The translations under genes were made by a program, and so were the position numbers. A stretch of DNA of 64,000 nucleotides from Kosmotoga arenicorallina S304 (lineage in GTDB: Bacteria > Thermotogota > Thermotogae > Petrotogales > Kosmotogaceae). The stretch spans positions 1-64,000 of the forward strand of contig NZ_JFHK01000006.1 of NCBI RefSeq assembly GCF_001636545.1. The letters run 5' to 3'. Each line of letters starts with the position of its first letter. Positions within the stretch are counted from its first letter, which is position 1. Below the pieces are notes generated by a model. The model did not search any database. It had not been told where the DNA came from and worked only from the letters and a program-made list of their open reading frames with translations. Of this stretch, positions 1 through 8,650 are shown piece by piece.

Positions 1-3000
1 GGCTTCGCCTTCAGCTTCTTCAACGTTTCCAGCACTTCCTGGCCTCTACCAAGCTCGCTCGCTGTGCCTACCATTACCCCGGTATCTCCTACCACTACCA
101 CGTCTACGTTTATCCCTATCTTCCTCAATATCGTCTGCAGGTCTTCCGCGCTATATCCTGCTGGCAGCTCTACAAAACTGTGTCCCCGCGGCTCTTCGGT
201 AGCGGTTGCGGCGGATGTATCTTCGGGGGTTATATAATCGATGAATTTCTCTGCGCCATTTACCGATTCTGGTGTACCGAGAACAACAATTGAACCAGCA
301 AAATCCATCAAGCTAACGTCGTATCCCAATTTGTTTAGAGTCTTTTCGAGTTCTACAACAGAAATCCCCAGAGGTATAGAGAGCAGTTTGTAAGTAAAGC
401 CCGTTTTCTCTATTTTTTTAGCGAGATTTGAAAGAAGTGAGAGCGCTATGGCAACATCTTCCTCCTTACCGGTGATCACTATGGCATTTCCAACCGATGA
501 TAGTGTCAAATTAAATCCTGTTGACTCCAAAAGCGTTTCTACATTTTCGTAAGTAACCGATGGTGGAAGTTCATATATCTCTGTTCGTGTTTTTTCATAC
601 CTTTTCAAATAATCTACGAATTGAACGGCTCTATCGACATCATAAGCAGGTCCTATTAAGATTAGCCCAAAGGGGTAACTATCGAAGACGCTCACATTCA
701 ATTGCAAGGATCTGAGCTGTTCTTCAAGCTGTTCAGCTGAGTATTGAGATGAAGGGGGTATCAGTGCATATTTGCTTTCGGGTATCTCCGGTAAGCCTTT
801 CAGGCTGTTGAGCAAACTCTGGAGCTTCTCCAGCTGCGAAGCCTCTCCGGTGGCAACAAGTCCACTGTCCGCTTCGTGGAGTGATATATCCAGGCCCAAC
901 TCTTTGATTATTTCAGACAAAACAGATGCTGATACCGGTGATGTAATAACCCGGGCCTCTTTAATCACAGAAGTGGCAGGGGTGCTTTCCGCTGTGGTGA
1001 TTTCAGTGGCGGGAGCTTCAGATGTTACCCTGTCAACCAATCTCATCAGCGTATTTATTGAAGAGGGTTCACCATAAACCACGAAATTTCCGGGTACTTC
1101 CAGTAATTTCAGCTGAAGCTCAAAAGTATCTATTATGTTTTGAATTTCCTGAAAGCTGAGTTTCTTCTCGACAAAAGCAAAGCTTTTATCGGTAGACGAT
1201 AATTCCTGATAGAGGCTCAAAAATGCCTTAATATCATCTTCTGTTCCTATTGCTACTATGCTGTCTGCAACGGGAACCAAACTTATATTATATGAAAAAC
1301 TCAATACAAGGCTTTTGAGAGCTTCAAGGTCCACGCCTGGAATTTTATGCAAGACAGCATATCTCTCTGAAACTTTGTCTTTTTCTTCAATGTGCCTTCT
1401 TGAAATATCATTTATAGTGCTACGGGCTCGGTCAAGGGCATCAGGAAAGCCTATCGCAAGAATGCCCGTTGGAGATTTAACCAGTTCAACGCTGATACCC
1501 AATTTATTCAAAATGCTTTGAAAATCGCTGATGGAATCTTCAGAAATATCTACGAATTCATAAAGCATACTCTGCTGAGCTGTTTGAGTTGCAGAGCTTG
1601 TTTTCGCATATCCTGATTGTATCTGATTTAATAGGCTCTGGGCTTTCAATACATTGTCTCTGCTGCCGACAATTATATATTTGTTTTCAACCGGCAGGAT
1701 ATTCACGCTTATGCCAAGATTATCGAAAAGCCCTATCAGTTCTTGAACAGGTGGTATGTTCTCTACTGTTGAATAATAAGGGCTTTCTATTTCTCGAAGG
1801 CGTTTCACTTCATCTGTTATGCTCTCTGTGACATTTCTTGTGGCTATCACATAATAACCCGCATCTGCTGTGATTACCTTTACAGATGAAAACACTTCTT
1901 CACCGAGAAAGTCCTGGAAATACGTTTTAAACTTTTCCACATCCCAGCCCGGAATTGCGGAAATAAACACAGATGTGCGTTGCCCTGTTGTTTCGGAAGC
2001 CTTTAATCTCCCCTCGATTCCAGGCCGGATTTTTGATATAAAGCCCTTTACACGGTCGATATCTTCCTTGCTTCCTCTGACGATAAGCAGTTCGGCCGAA
2101 TTTATATAGGTATAGTCAACCTGTTCTTTGAACATGGCATCGAGTAACTGATCTATTCCACCTTCATAAACAGAAACAGGGAGTTCGATAAACTCTTCAA
2201 GGGCGTCACTGAAAAGCTCCCTTTCATAACGACCCAGCTCTTCAAGAACGCTTTTCAAGACAGCCGAAGGCGCTTCGATATAGACCAGCCTGCCGGCTAT
2301 GGACTCCACAGCGTAATCTTCGGGGTCAAACCCCTTTTTCTGAAAGGCCTTTTGCAAGAAACTCTGAACAACGTCGAAATCTTTTGATGATTTCAGCTGA
2401 ATGAACTTCCCCTCTACATTATCGGGTGTTCCACCGCTGAACTCGGATATGAGATATTCAGCTACATCGATATTCCTTTTGATCCCCTTGATAATGTAGC
2501 CGCCTCTCTCCCCGAGAACTTCTATCTTAACCGAAGTCAGATTTTGAACGTGTTCCACTATCAAAGGATCAATGTATTTTGCCTGGATAATCCTGTAACC
2601 AATACTCTGAGCCTTTATGCTGATATCTGAAACAATTTCCTTCAAAAGTTCGATGTAGGCTTCCGGAATTCTGAAAGTCACTTTGCCTAACGTTTCAAAG
2701 GTTCTGTCGACATGAATCAATTCTTCCGGTATGTAACCCTTTAGCAATTCGACTATCGAATCGACGAGACTTACAGTACCAGCAGGAAGTTGCGTACTTG
2801 TGGCAGTTTCAGAGGTTTTTATCGCTATAGCATTATCCTTGGTCAAAACATCTTCGACAATCCGGAAATTCTCCGGCAAAGTTACCGTCAACTCTTTCAA
2901 CATCGATTTCTCTGCTTCTGATTTTTTCGTTCCCGCATAGTTATCAAGGTATTCTTTAAGTCTCTCAACATTTCTTTTGTCACCAGCCAGTACAAAGCGA

Positions 3001-3947
3001 TTCAACTCAGGAACCGATGTAATGGAGATTTTTCCATCAAAAAGCGCATCGTTGACCTTTTGGGCTATGTCGAGGAAATTGTTGAACAATTCCTTTAAGC
3101 TTTCTTCGACAACATACTCGGCTTTTACATAAGCGGAAGTGAGCAACCGGGAAATCAACATATGGGTTTCAAGATCACCAAAGGCGAGTATGGTGGATTC
3201 ATTTGGTATATATTCAAGGAAAGCACTGACAGGCAATGCGGCCCTCAGTGTTTCAAGGTCGACTCCCTGTTCGATATCAACGCCTGTATATATCTTCCAG
3301 AAAGCATTGACAACTTTTTTGACCTCATCAGGGGTTCCGATGTAGAGAGTTCCGTCGGTGAAATATGCATAAGAAATTTCGTCTCCCAGAGATATAAAGA
3401 TATTGCGGATAACATCTTCTGGATAAGTAGCGGTAAAGCCTATATTAAGCTGAAGATCTTTCACAGAAGGCGTAATGACATAAGAAAGGTCGAGAATTTC
3501 ATCGCTCATGAGATATGCAATGGCTGATCCAAGTTTCATACCGAAGGTACTGAACCTATCAACAGTAACTTTTATGTTCGAACGCCAGAATCTTAGGGTT
3601 ATGGAGTTTTCCTGCACAAGGATATCAGGCTCCTTTTTGGCTGGAACCAGAAGTGCCACGCTAATGGTGTACCTATCTCCAAGGTCGCGTGTCCAGAGAC
3701 CTTCAACAGGTCCTGCTCTTAAGGGCAAATCCATGTTCTTTCCTTTCACGCCGTGAAGCGTTAAGGAGTAAATCGTTTTAGATGGGTTAGCTTCAAATTC
3801 ATAATCAAATTCAGAAATGGTGCTCGTAAAGGTAAGTGCTATAAACGTCGATTGCTCATCCATGGAAGGAACGAGCGTCTTCAATGAATTTGGAAATAAA
3901 AGCACCGCGGCTGAAAGAACTAACAACATTACTAAGATTTTTTTCAC
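1..3947 (-). CDS. Secretin-family outer-membrane protein (GspD/PilQ-like), 3' end beyond window
   Basis: Open frame of 1315 codons starting at a GTG (3947-3945) after GGTGATT and running off the left edge. Residues 1-20 form a lipophilic signal peptide. About residues 35-125 look like an AMIN-type beta domain. After that the protein is a string of secretin-N-like units, each of the pattern 'LG(I/Y)xVxL ... IVVxGxxxDVxxAxxFLxxL'. Gly-turn motifs lie near 3330 (GTPDEV), 3185, 2985, 2480, 2070, 1660 (GSRDN), 1448, 1243 (GTEDD), 1066, 848, 650, 465 (GKEED), 273 (GTPES) and 62. The C-terminal secretin barrel domain is not in the window. Inferred role: outer-membrane (toga) channel for a type IV pilus or type II secretion machine encoded by the upstream genes of the same operon. 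Secretins usually carry 2-5 N domains, so about 15 is unusual. The plus-strand open frames over this region are shadows. Confidence 0.85.
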   Translation of the reverse strand, partial: MKKILVMLLVLSAAVLLFPNSLKTLVPSMDEQSTFIALTFTSTISEFDYEFEANPSKTIYSLTLHGVKGKNMDLPLRAGPVEGLWTRDLGDRYTISVALLVPAKKEPDILVQENSITLRFWRSNIKVTVDRFSTFGMKLGSAIAYLMSDEILDLSYVITPSVKDLQLNIGFTATYPEDVIRNIFISLGDEISYAYFTDGTLYIGTPDEVKKVVNAFWKIYTGVDIEQGVDLETLRAALPVSAFLEYIPNESTILAFGDLETHMLISRLLTSAYVKAEYVVEESLKELFNNFLDIAQKVNDALFDGKISITSVPELNRFVLAGDKRNVERLKEYLDNYAGTKKSEAEKSMLKELTVTLPENFRIVEDVLTKDNAIAIKTSETATSTQLPAGTVSLVDSIVELLKGYIPEELIHVDRTFETLGKVTFRIPEAYIELLKEIVSDISIKAQSIGYRIIQAKYIDPLIVEHVQNLTSVKIEVLGERGGYIIKGIKRNIDVAEYLISEFSGGTPDNVEGKFIQLKSSKDFDVVQSFLQKAFQKKGFDPEDYAVESIAGRLVYIEAPSAVLKSVLEELGRYERELFSDALEEFIELPVSVYEGGIDQLLDAMFKEQVDYTYINSAELLIVRGSKEDIDRVKGFISKIRPGIEGRLKASETTGQRTSVFISAIPGWDVEKFKTYFQDFLGEEVFSSVKVITADAGYYVIATRNVTESITDEVKRLREIESPYYSTVENIPPVQELIGLFDNLGISVNILPVENKYIIVGSRDNVLKAQSLLNQIQSGYAKTSSATQTAQQSMLYEFVDISEDSISDFQSILNKLGISVELVKSPTGILAIGFPDALDRARSTINDISRRHIEEKDKVSERYAVLHKIPGVDLEALKSLVLSFSYNISLVPVADSIVAIGTEDDIKAFLSLYQELSSTDKSFAFVEKKLSFQEIQNIIDTFELQLKLLEVPGNFVVYGEPSSINTLMRLVDRVTSEAPATEITTAESTPATSVIKEARVITSPVSASVLSEIIKELGLDISLHEADSGLVATGEASQLEKLQSLLNSLKGLPEIPESKYALIPPSSQYSAEQLEEQLRSLQLNVSVFDSYPFGLILIGPAYDVDRAVQFVDYLKRYEKTRTEIYELPPSVTYENVETLLESTGFNLTLSSVGNAIVITGKEEDVAIALSLLSNLAKKIEKTGFTYKLLSIPLGISVVELEKTLNKLGYDVSLMDFAGSIVVLGTPESVNGAEKFIDYITPEDTSAATATEEPRGHSFVELPAGYSAEDLQTILRKIGINVDVVVVGDTGVMVGTASELGRGQEVLETLKKLKAK

Positions 3948-3968
3948 TGGAATCACCCCGATCGATCT

Positions 3969-4412
3969 CTATTTTTTTTCTTCATAATTTCTTGCAATGG
4001 CAAAATCATTGGTATCCAGATCGTTAAGAAGCACAGCAAATTCTGTTATTCCATAAACCAGATATCTTGAAATATTGTCTCCTACACGGACCAATTTTTC
4101 GCCTTCTCCTGTTTCCAGAACAGCATATTCCACATTGTTTATTTTGAAATATCCCTTGTATGCAACAGTGGTTGCCTCAACACCGGCTTCCATCATCGAT
4201 CTTATGACCAATGAAGAATCGGCCATCAAAGGCTGAAAATAGTCATTTATTTCAATGGGCTTTTCGAAATCGCTCAGATCGATATCGTGGCCAGAAGCCC
4301 CTTCTATATTGACTATGTTGATTTCCACAGGTTGAAGGACTACGTAAAACACGATGACAATTGCCAATATCGCAACTGAACTCACTACAAGCAGCAAAAA
4401 TAGCTTTGCCAT
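3969..4412 (-). CDS. Membrane-anchored GspC/PilP-like pilus or secretion protein
   Basis: 147 aa. Residues 4-27 form one transmembrane helix with a very short cytoplasmic start, so the rest should lie in the periplasm. The C-terminal part (about 95-130) reads 'LVRVGDNISRYLVYGITEFAVLL', which resembles the HR domain of GspC and PilP; these link the inner-membrane platform to the secretin. It sits between the PilO-like gene and the secretin gene, where PilP usually lies. AGGGGGATAAC precedes the ATG. Similarity is structural and positional rather than strong, so an unrelated anchored protein is possible. Confidence 0.55.
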   Translation of the reverse strand: MAKLFLLLVVSSVAILAIVIVFYVVLQPVEINIVNIEGASGHDIDLSDFEKPIEINDYFQPLMADSSLVIRSMMEAGVEATTVAYKGYFKINNVEYAVLETGEGEKLVRVGDNISRYLVYGITEFAVLLNDLDTNDFAIARNYEEKK

Positions 4413-4421
4413 GTTATCCCC

Positions 4422-5039
4422 CTAAAAAAGGTTAGTTAACTCCACGTTCAAATTCAATTCTAACACAACGTTTGTGGGTAAATCAGTTTTCGGGACAATT
4501 GGAAAACCAAGGTTTGAACGAAGTTGTAGCTCTTTAATAAGAATCCTGGGATCGTTGAGCAATGCTTCGAGTATCAGCCTTACATCTTCAACAGATCCCT
4601 TTATTTTAATCCCCTCGTATAAGCCCGGTTCATTCTTTATTTCCAGGGCATTCATGAGAAGGTTCAGATTTCCCTTTTTTCTTAATGTCCCTATTACCGC
4701 ATCTTTCGATCTTCTAAGAGCGTTTACGCTGTAATAAGTTCTCTCAAGTTCGTCCAGTTCGTTCAATAGCAAGGATAGGTCGTTGAAGTTTTTATACAGG
4801 GGCCATCCGACAAAAACAAAAGAACTGATGATAAAGGCACCAATAACTACTGCCCAGAAAAGCGTTCTTGGAATTCCTTTTTTTGTTAAAAAGCCCTGTT
4901 TCCTGGCCAGTTTCTTTTTGTAATTCTGGGAGACATAGACTACCGGGCCCTTTTCAATACCCGTTCTCCCGGATGATTGCGATTCCGATTCAAGCCTTTC
5001 AAAAAAATCCTCTAATTCTTTATTGTTTTTCTCGTCCAT
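4422..5039 (-). CDS. PilO-like inner-membrane assembly protein
   Basis: 205 aa from the ATG at 5039, chosen because GGTGA lies 5 nt before it. An upstream start at 5048 would overlap the preceding gene. A charged cytoplasmic segment of about 60 residues precedes one transmembrane helix (about 63-84). A short coiled coil (LLLNELDELERTYYSVN) and a ferredoxin-like alpha/beta region follow, as in PilO/GspM. It is placed after PilM and PilN homologues. Sequence identity to PilO is not obvious, so the call rests on topology and order. Confidence 0.55.
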   Translation of the reverse strand: MDEKNNKELEDFFERLESESQSSGRTGIEKGPVVYVSQNYKKKLARKQGFLTKKGIPRTLFWAVVIGAFIISSFVFVGWPLYKNFNDLSLLLNELDELERTYYSVNALRRSKDAVIGTLRKKGNLNLLMNALEIKNEPGLYEGIKIKGSVEDVRLILEALLNDPRILIKELQLRSNLGFPIVPKTDLPTNVVLELNLNVELTNLF

Positions 5040-5040
5040 A

Positions 5041-5589
5041 CTATTCACCCGATTCGAGTTTTATCAAGCTGAGCTTGTAAATGTCTGAGAAATCCATCGC
5101 TCCTATTTTCGACAGCAAATATCCTTCTGAATTTTCAAATGAAGTTTCCTGAACCTGCTCCATATCATATATGAGATAATAAAGCGCACTGCTTTTTTCC
5201 GAACTATATTCGATCTTTGTAATAAGCTTTTTTTCAGCTGTTGAGCTTTCTAAAATTTCCTGCAAGTCTTTGAAGAATTTCAGCTCTTTACGTTTTTCCA
5301 TAAGATATTTGTCCAGCTCTTTTAACTGCCTTGTGAGTTTTGCCTGTTCAATTATCAGTTCGCTTTTCTTGTCAGAAATGGTCCTGGCATCAATCCCGGG
5401 CACCCCTTGAAGGGAAAGGTTCAATTGCTCAAAGAGGGGGCTCTTGATAATTTCCAGTTGTCTCATCCTGCTTCGGAAGACATTCATAACCAGCATGTTT
5501 CCAAGCAAAGCTATTATCAGAACAAAAGCCAGAAAGATGACAAGATATAATAATCTAACTTTCCGCTTTTTTGAGTGTAAGTTTACCAT
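5041..5589 (-). CDS. PilN-like inner-membrane assembly protein
   Basis: About 182 aa. The frame is open from 5607, with GTG, TTG (5595) and ATG (5589) candidate starts after GGTGGTG, all overlapping the end of pilM. The product has a short basic cytoplasmic start (LHSKKRKVR), a transmembrane helix, then a coiled coil (about residues 40-105) and a small alpha/beta tail. That is the PilN/GspL periplasmic layout. Overlap with pilM suggests translational coupling and a PilM-PilN complex. Exact start is uncertain. Confidence 0.55.
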   Translation of the reverse strand: MVNLHSKKRKVRLLYLVIFLAFVLIIALLGNMLVMNVFRSRMRQLEIIKSPLFEQLNLSLQGVPGIDARTISDKKSELIIEQAKLTRQLKELDKYLMEKRKELKFFKDLQEILESSTAEKKLITKIEYSSEKSSALYYLIYDMEQVQETSFENSEGYLLSKIGAMDFSDIYKLSLIKLESGE

Positions 5590-6577
5590 TACCAAGAAAT
5601 TCACCACCCATCTTCAGCATTCCAAGGCTATTGAGGGAAACAGGTAAATCACGAGCCTCAATGGGTAAGTCGTGGACTGCTGATCCCTCCAGCAAGTTTT
5701 CGAAGGTCTTCTTGTAAATCGCCGTAGACAGACCGGATTGAGCTACTACAAAGAATTTTTTGAAAGATAGTTCGTCAGCTGAAACGGTATTTGGCGAATT
5801 GGAAAGCGTATTAGTAATATACATTCTCAATTGATAATTGATCATATTCCTTAACGTATTTGAGGCTTCTTCAACAAAAGCCTGGTCAATCATATCGCTG
5901 AATTGAATGAAGTCCTTTTTCATTTTTTCTTCTGGGTAGCTTTCATCAGTCGAAATAGCCGAAAGAAGAGATCCAAATCCTTCTGTCACATGATTCGTTG
6001 CGACAATCTCTCCAAATTTGATAGCCATGAGTATAGAGTAATCTAAATCTGCAAAGAAGAGAAAGGAGAACCCCTCAAAGAGTTTTTTCTTCACCAGGCT
6101 GAATAACGGAAAGGGTTTTACCGTTATTATATCGGGCTCAGGGAAACCTCTCTTTGAGAGTTTATCCAGGAACTCGCTAAGATATTTTTGCCTTGTAATG
6201 GCAAAGCTCGGTGTAATGCCTTCGTTTATGGCCTTCAAACTATTCAGAGGTTTTACGATTACTTCATCCGGGGAAAGGGAAAATTGTGTGGCGGTCTTAA
6301 AATTAGCAACCCTCAAAAGATTCTTGTAATCCTTCACCATTGGCACTTCGATATGCTGGAATACCACATTCTCAGGTGAAATTGCCACCACAAAAACCTC
6401 ATCTATGGGTAGCGTGTTGTGCTTAAAAAATTCTCTGGAAGCCTCTTCCAGAGCGTTCTTTCCAAAATGCAACGCGCTGAATACAGGCGTGATGCCCCGT
6501 CTTGAAATAATTGCCCTTACGATTTCAACGTATGAGGAATCAAAATTCAGCACCGTTATGAAATTATCAAACAACAT
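5555..6577 (-). CDS. pilM: PilM-like actin-fold pilus assembly ATPase
   Basis: 340 aa, soluble, with an N-terminal actin/FtsA-like strand motif (VLNFDSSYVEIV), as in PilM/GspL cytoplasmic domains. PilM binds the N-terminus of PilN at the inner membrane and helps assemble the pilus base. The gene lies directly upstream of the PilN-like gene. It is divergent from proteobacterial PilM, so the family assignment is good but the detailed role is inferred from context. Confidence 0.7.
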   Translation of the reverse strand: MLFDNFITVLNFDSSYVEIVRAIISRRGITPVFSALHFGKNALEEASREFFKHNTLPIDEVFVVAISPENVVFQHIEVPMVKDYKNLLRVANFKTATQFSLSPDEVIVKPLNSLKAINEGITPSFAITRQKYLSEFLDKLSKRGFPEPDIITVKPFPLFSLVKKKLFEGFSFLFFADLDYSILMAIKFGEIVATNHVTEGFGSLLSAISTDESYPEEKMKKDFIQFSDMIDQAFVEEASNTLRNMINYQLRMYITNTLSNSPNTVSADELSFKKFFVVAQSGLSTAIYKKTFENLLEGSAVHDLPIEARDLPVSLNSLGMLKMGGEFLGNGKLTLKKAES

Positions 6578-6588
6578 AATCCCCCCGC

Positions 6589-6972
6589 TTAATAACTCAA
6601 ATTCCCCGTAACAGGCAAAATCGACATTGTGGAGCCGTCAGTAAAAGTAAAGATCGTTGACCCCAGCTCAACAAAGAAACTCCCCTTCTCGGTAAAGCCG
6701 GCAATTAAAAGCTCGTTTCTGTTAAATGGTAGCTTATCTATAAATTCACCAGTTGAAGCGATGATTTTCCTGTTACTGTAATACAATTTGATTCTGCGCG
6801 ATTCCACAATCGCAGATTGTCGGATCTTTTCCAAAAAGGCATCTATTTTGAATTTTGCAGCTCTAATCCTAAAATTCTCTGCGAGTAAGGTAGTGGCTAC
6901 CGTAAATACCGCTATGCTCAATGAAAAAACGAGAAGATAAACGAGCAATTCAGCGATTGTCACCAGTGTCAA
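6589..6972 (-). CDS. Small pilin-like (pseudopilin-related) membrane protein
   Basis: 127 aa starting at a TTG (6972) that overlaps the stop of the GspF gene as TTGA. The N-terminus TLVTIAELLVYLLVFSL is a hydrophobic helix that resembles mature type IV pilins (a TL..ELL pattern). No charged leader or canonical G|F-T-x-x-E prepilin cleavage site is present. The C-terminal half is beta-rich, as in GspH-type minor pseudopilins. Its position between the platform protein and PilM supports a pilus or secretion role. It may be a non-processed membrane component. Confidence 0.5.
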   Translation of the reverse strand: MTLVTIAELLVYLLVFSLSIAVFTVATTLLAENFRIRAAKFKIDAFLEKIRQSAIVESRRIKLYYSNRKIIASTGEFIDKLPFNRNELLIAGFTEKGSFFVELGSTIFTFTDGSTMSILPVTGNLSY

Positions 6973-8183
6973 CCCCCAACACTCTGCTCCAGGGTGAAAA
7001 TGGTGTTGTACATGGTATATGCAAGAAATCCGATAAAGCCACCGATAAAAATGATCATAAGAGGTTCAACAAGAGAAACCAGCTTTTTCAATGCAGTGGA
7101 GACCTGAGCATGGTAAAACTCAGATACCTTGAACATCACTTCGTCGAGTTTTCCTGTCTCTTCCCCTGTGTTTATCATACTAACAACAATGGAAGGAAAT
7201 ATCCTCTGCTTTTCTATAGCATTCTTTATTGTTTCTCCAGTTTTGATATCTTCAATTGCCAAAGTCATTCCACGGATTATCTTGGTACTTTCCGATACTT
7301 CAGCGGAAAGTTGTAGAGCAGTGGGCAGGTCAACGCCACTCGCAACCAGAACTGCAAGAGTTCTGCTGAAGCGTTCGAGCGCTGACATTTCCCTTAATTT
7401 TCTCACAGGCGGGAGTAAAGATCCCAAAAAATCTTTCAGTAGCCTGCCGTATTTTGTCTTCATGAAAATCTTAAAACCTGCAAAAGCGCCCACTAACGTT
7501 AGAATGACAGCCAGCCAGTGGTTTTTTAAAAGTTTGTTTGCAGATACTAAAAGCCCCATCACGCCAGTAGGTGTGAAATTACCTCCGAAGGCACTTATCA
7601 GGTTGGGAAGGATAAAGAGCACTATAACGCTCACTATACCAACTGCAAAGGCCATCATGAAGAGAGGGTAAGACATAGCGGATTTCACCTGATTTTCCAG
7701 ATCGACCATGCTTTCATAGAAGTCCGAAATTCTCTGAAGAGTTTCATCAAGCACACCGCCTGCCTCGCCTGCTTTGACAAGATTTATAAAAAGGGAATCA
7801 AAAACTCGAGATCTTTCCAGGGCTTCACTGAGAGTCATTCCGCCTTCAATTGCGAGCACCACTTCAATTATCTTCTTTCTGAACCGGTTACTAAAAACCG
7901 TCTGGACTGAAAGTACCTGCAATGCATCTCTTATACGCACGCCGGATGCAATCATAGTAGAAAGCTGCCTTGAAAAAAGGCTTATCTCCTTTGTTGAAAT
8001 GGGGAAAAATGTTTTACCCGCTCCTCCAGTGGCCGTCTTCGAAAGAGGCTTAATTGAAGTTACTATAAATCCTTGCCTGTTGAGGAGCTCAAGGGCTTCG
8101 AGCTTTGAACTCGCTGAAATCTTCCCCTTTTCGCTTTTTCCAGAAGAGTTGATCACTTCATACCTGAATTCAGGCACTACCAT
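6969..8183 (-). CDS. GspF/PilC-family inner-membrane platform protein
   Basis: About 404 aa. Two homologous GspF domains (about residues 70-190 and 275-400), each cytoplasmic helical bundles with phrases such as LSTMIASGVRIRDALQVLS and AVLVASGVDLPTALQLS, separated by hydrophobic segments. This is the standard duplicated GspF/PilC fold. It forms the cytoplasmic-membrane platform on which the assembly ATPase acts; no such ATPase gene is in this window. The start overlaps the 3' end of ispF: ATG 8183, or GTG 8177, which is better spaced from GAGGTG. Confidence 0.93.
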   Translation of the reverse strand: MVVPEFRYEVINSSGKSEKGKISASSKLEALELLNRQGFIVTSIKPLSKTATGGAGKTFFPISTKEISLFSRQLSTMIASGVRIRDALQVLSVQTVFSNRFRKKIIEVVLAIEGGMTLSEALERSRVFDSLFINLVKAGEAGGVLDETLQRISDFYESMVDLENQVKSAMSYPLFMMAFAVGIVSVIVLFILPNLISAFGGNFTPTGVMGLLVSANKLLKNHWLAVILTLVGAFAGFKIFMKTKYGRLLKDFLGSLLPPVRKLREMSALERFSRTLAVLVASGVDLPTALQLSAEVSESTKIIRGMTLAIEDIKTGETIKNAIEKQRIFPSIVVSMINTGEETGKLDEVMFKVSEFYHAQVSTALKKLVSLVEPLMIIFIGGFIGFLAYTMYNTIFTLEQSVGG

Positions 8184-8649
8184 CACCTCTTGTAGCTAAA
8201 AGACACGTAACATAAGCTTGAATGGAATTCGCAAAGAAACCATTGCCCGATTTCGGCTTTAAGTTGAACTTCGATCTTTCTATGCCAAGCGCTTTTGCTA
8301 TGCTTTCGGTGATTTTTTCAAGATAAGGTAAAAGCCTTATTTTTTCTACTATCACAACGCTATCTATATTCACGATTTCAAAATCACCACTCAATATTTC
8401 CGAACACAGATATTCCAGAAATTCGAGACTTCTTCTATTCAAATTTTCGAAATTTTCTGGAAAAAACATCCCGATGTTCCCCTTGCCAGATGCTCCAAGC
8501 ACGGCATCTACAATCGCGTGAACCAAAGCATCGCCATCGGAATGTCCTTCAGCGTAATAGAGGTCAGAGACCTTAATGCCGCCAACATACAATCCCTTAT
8601 TTCCCTGCTTTAGCGGATGGATATCGTATCCAATACCTGTCCGATACAT
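8170..8649 (-). CDS. ispF: 2-C-methyl-D-erythritol 2,4-cyclodiphosphate synthase (divergent)
   Basis: 159 aa, the usual IspF length. The family enzyme converts CDP-ME 2-phosphate to ME cyclodiphosphate in the non-mevalonate isoprenoid pathway. The zinc ligands are present: D and H of YDIHPL and H of LVHAIVDA, as is HSDGD. Two regions deviate. The usual GDIG is GNIG, and the usual K-A-T-T-T-E-K stretch is KPKSGNG, so the metal-binding Glu is absent. The family's GRGEGIA segment is not recognisable. Either a divergent enzyme or one with altered activity. The gene is tightly packed behind dnaN. Confidence 0.85.
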   Translation of the reverse strand: MYRTGIGYDIHPLKQGNKGLYVGGIKVSDLYYAEGHSDGDALVHAIVDAVLGASGKGNIGMFFPENFENLNRRSLEFLEYLCSEILSGDFEIVNIDSVVIVEKIRLLPYLEKITESIAKALGIERSKFNLKPKSGNGFFANSIQAYVTCLLATRGDGSA

Positions 8650-8650
8650 C

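Noticed and set aside
772-3756. Several plus-strand open frames of 68-121 aa
   Set aside because: All lie opposite the continuous 1315-codon secretin-like frame, which shows signal peptide and repeat structure.
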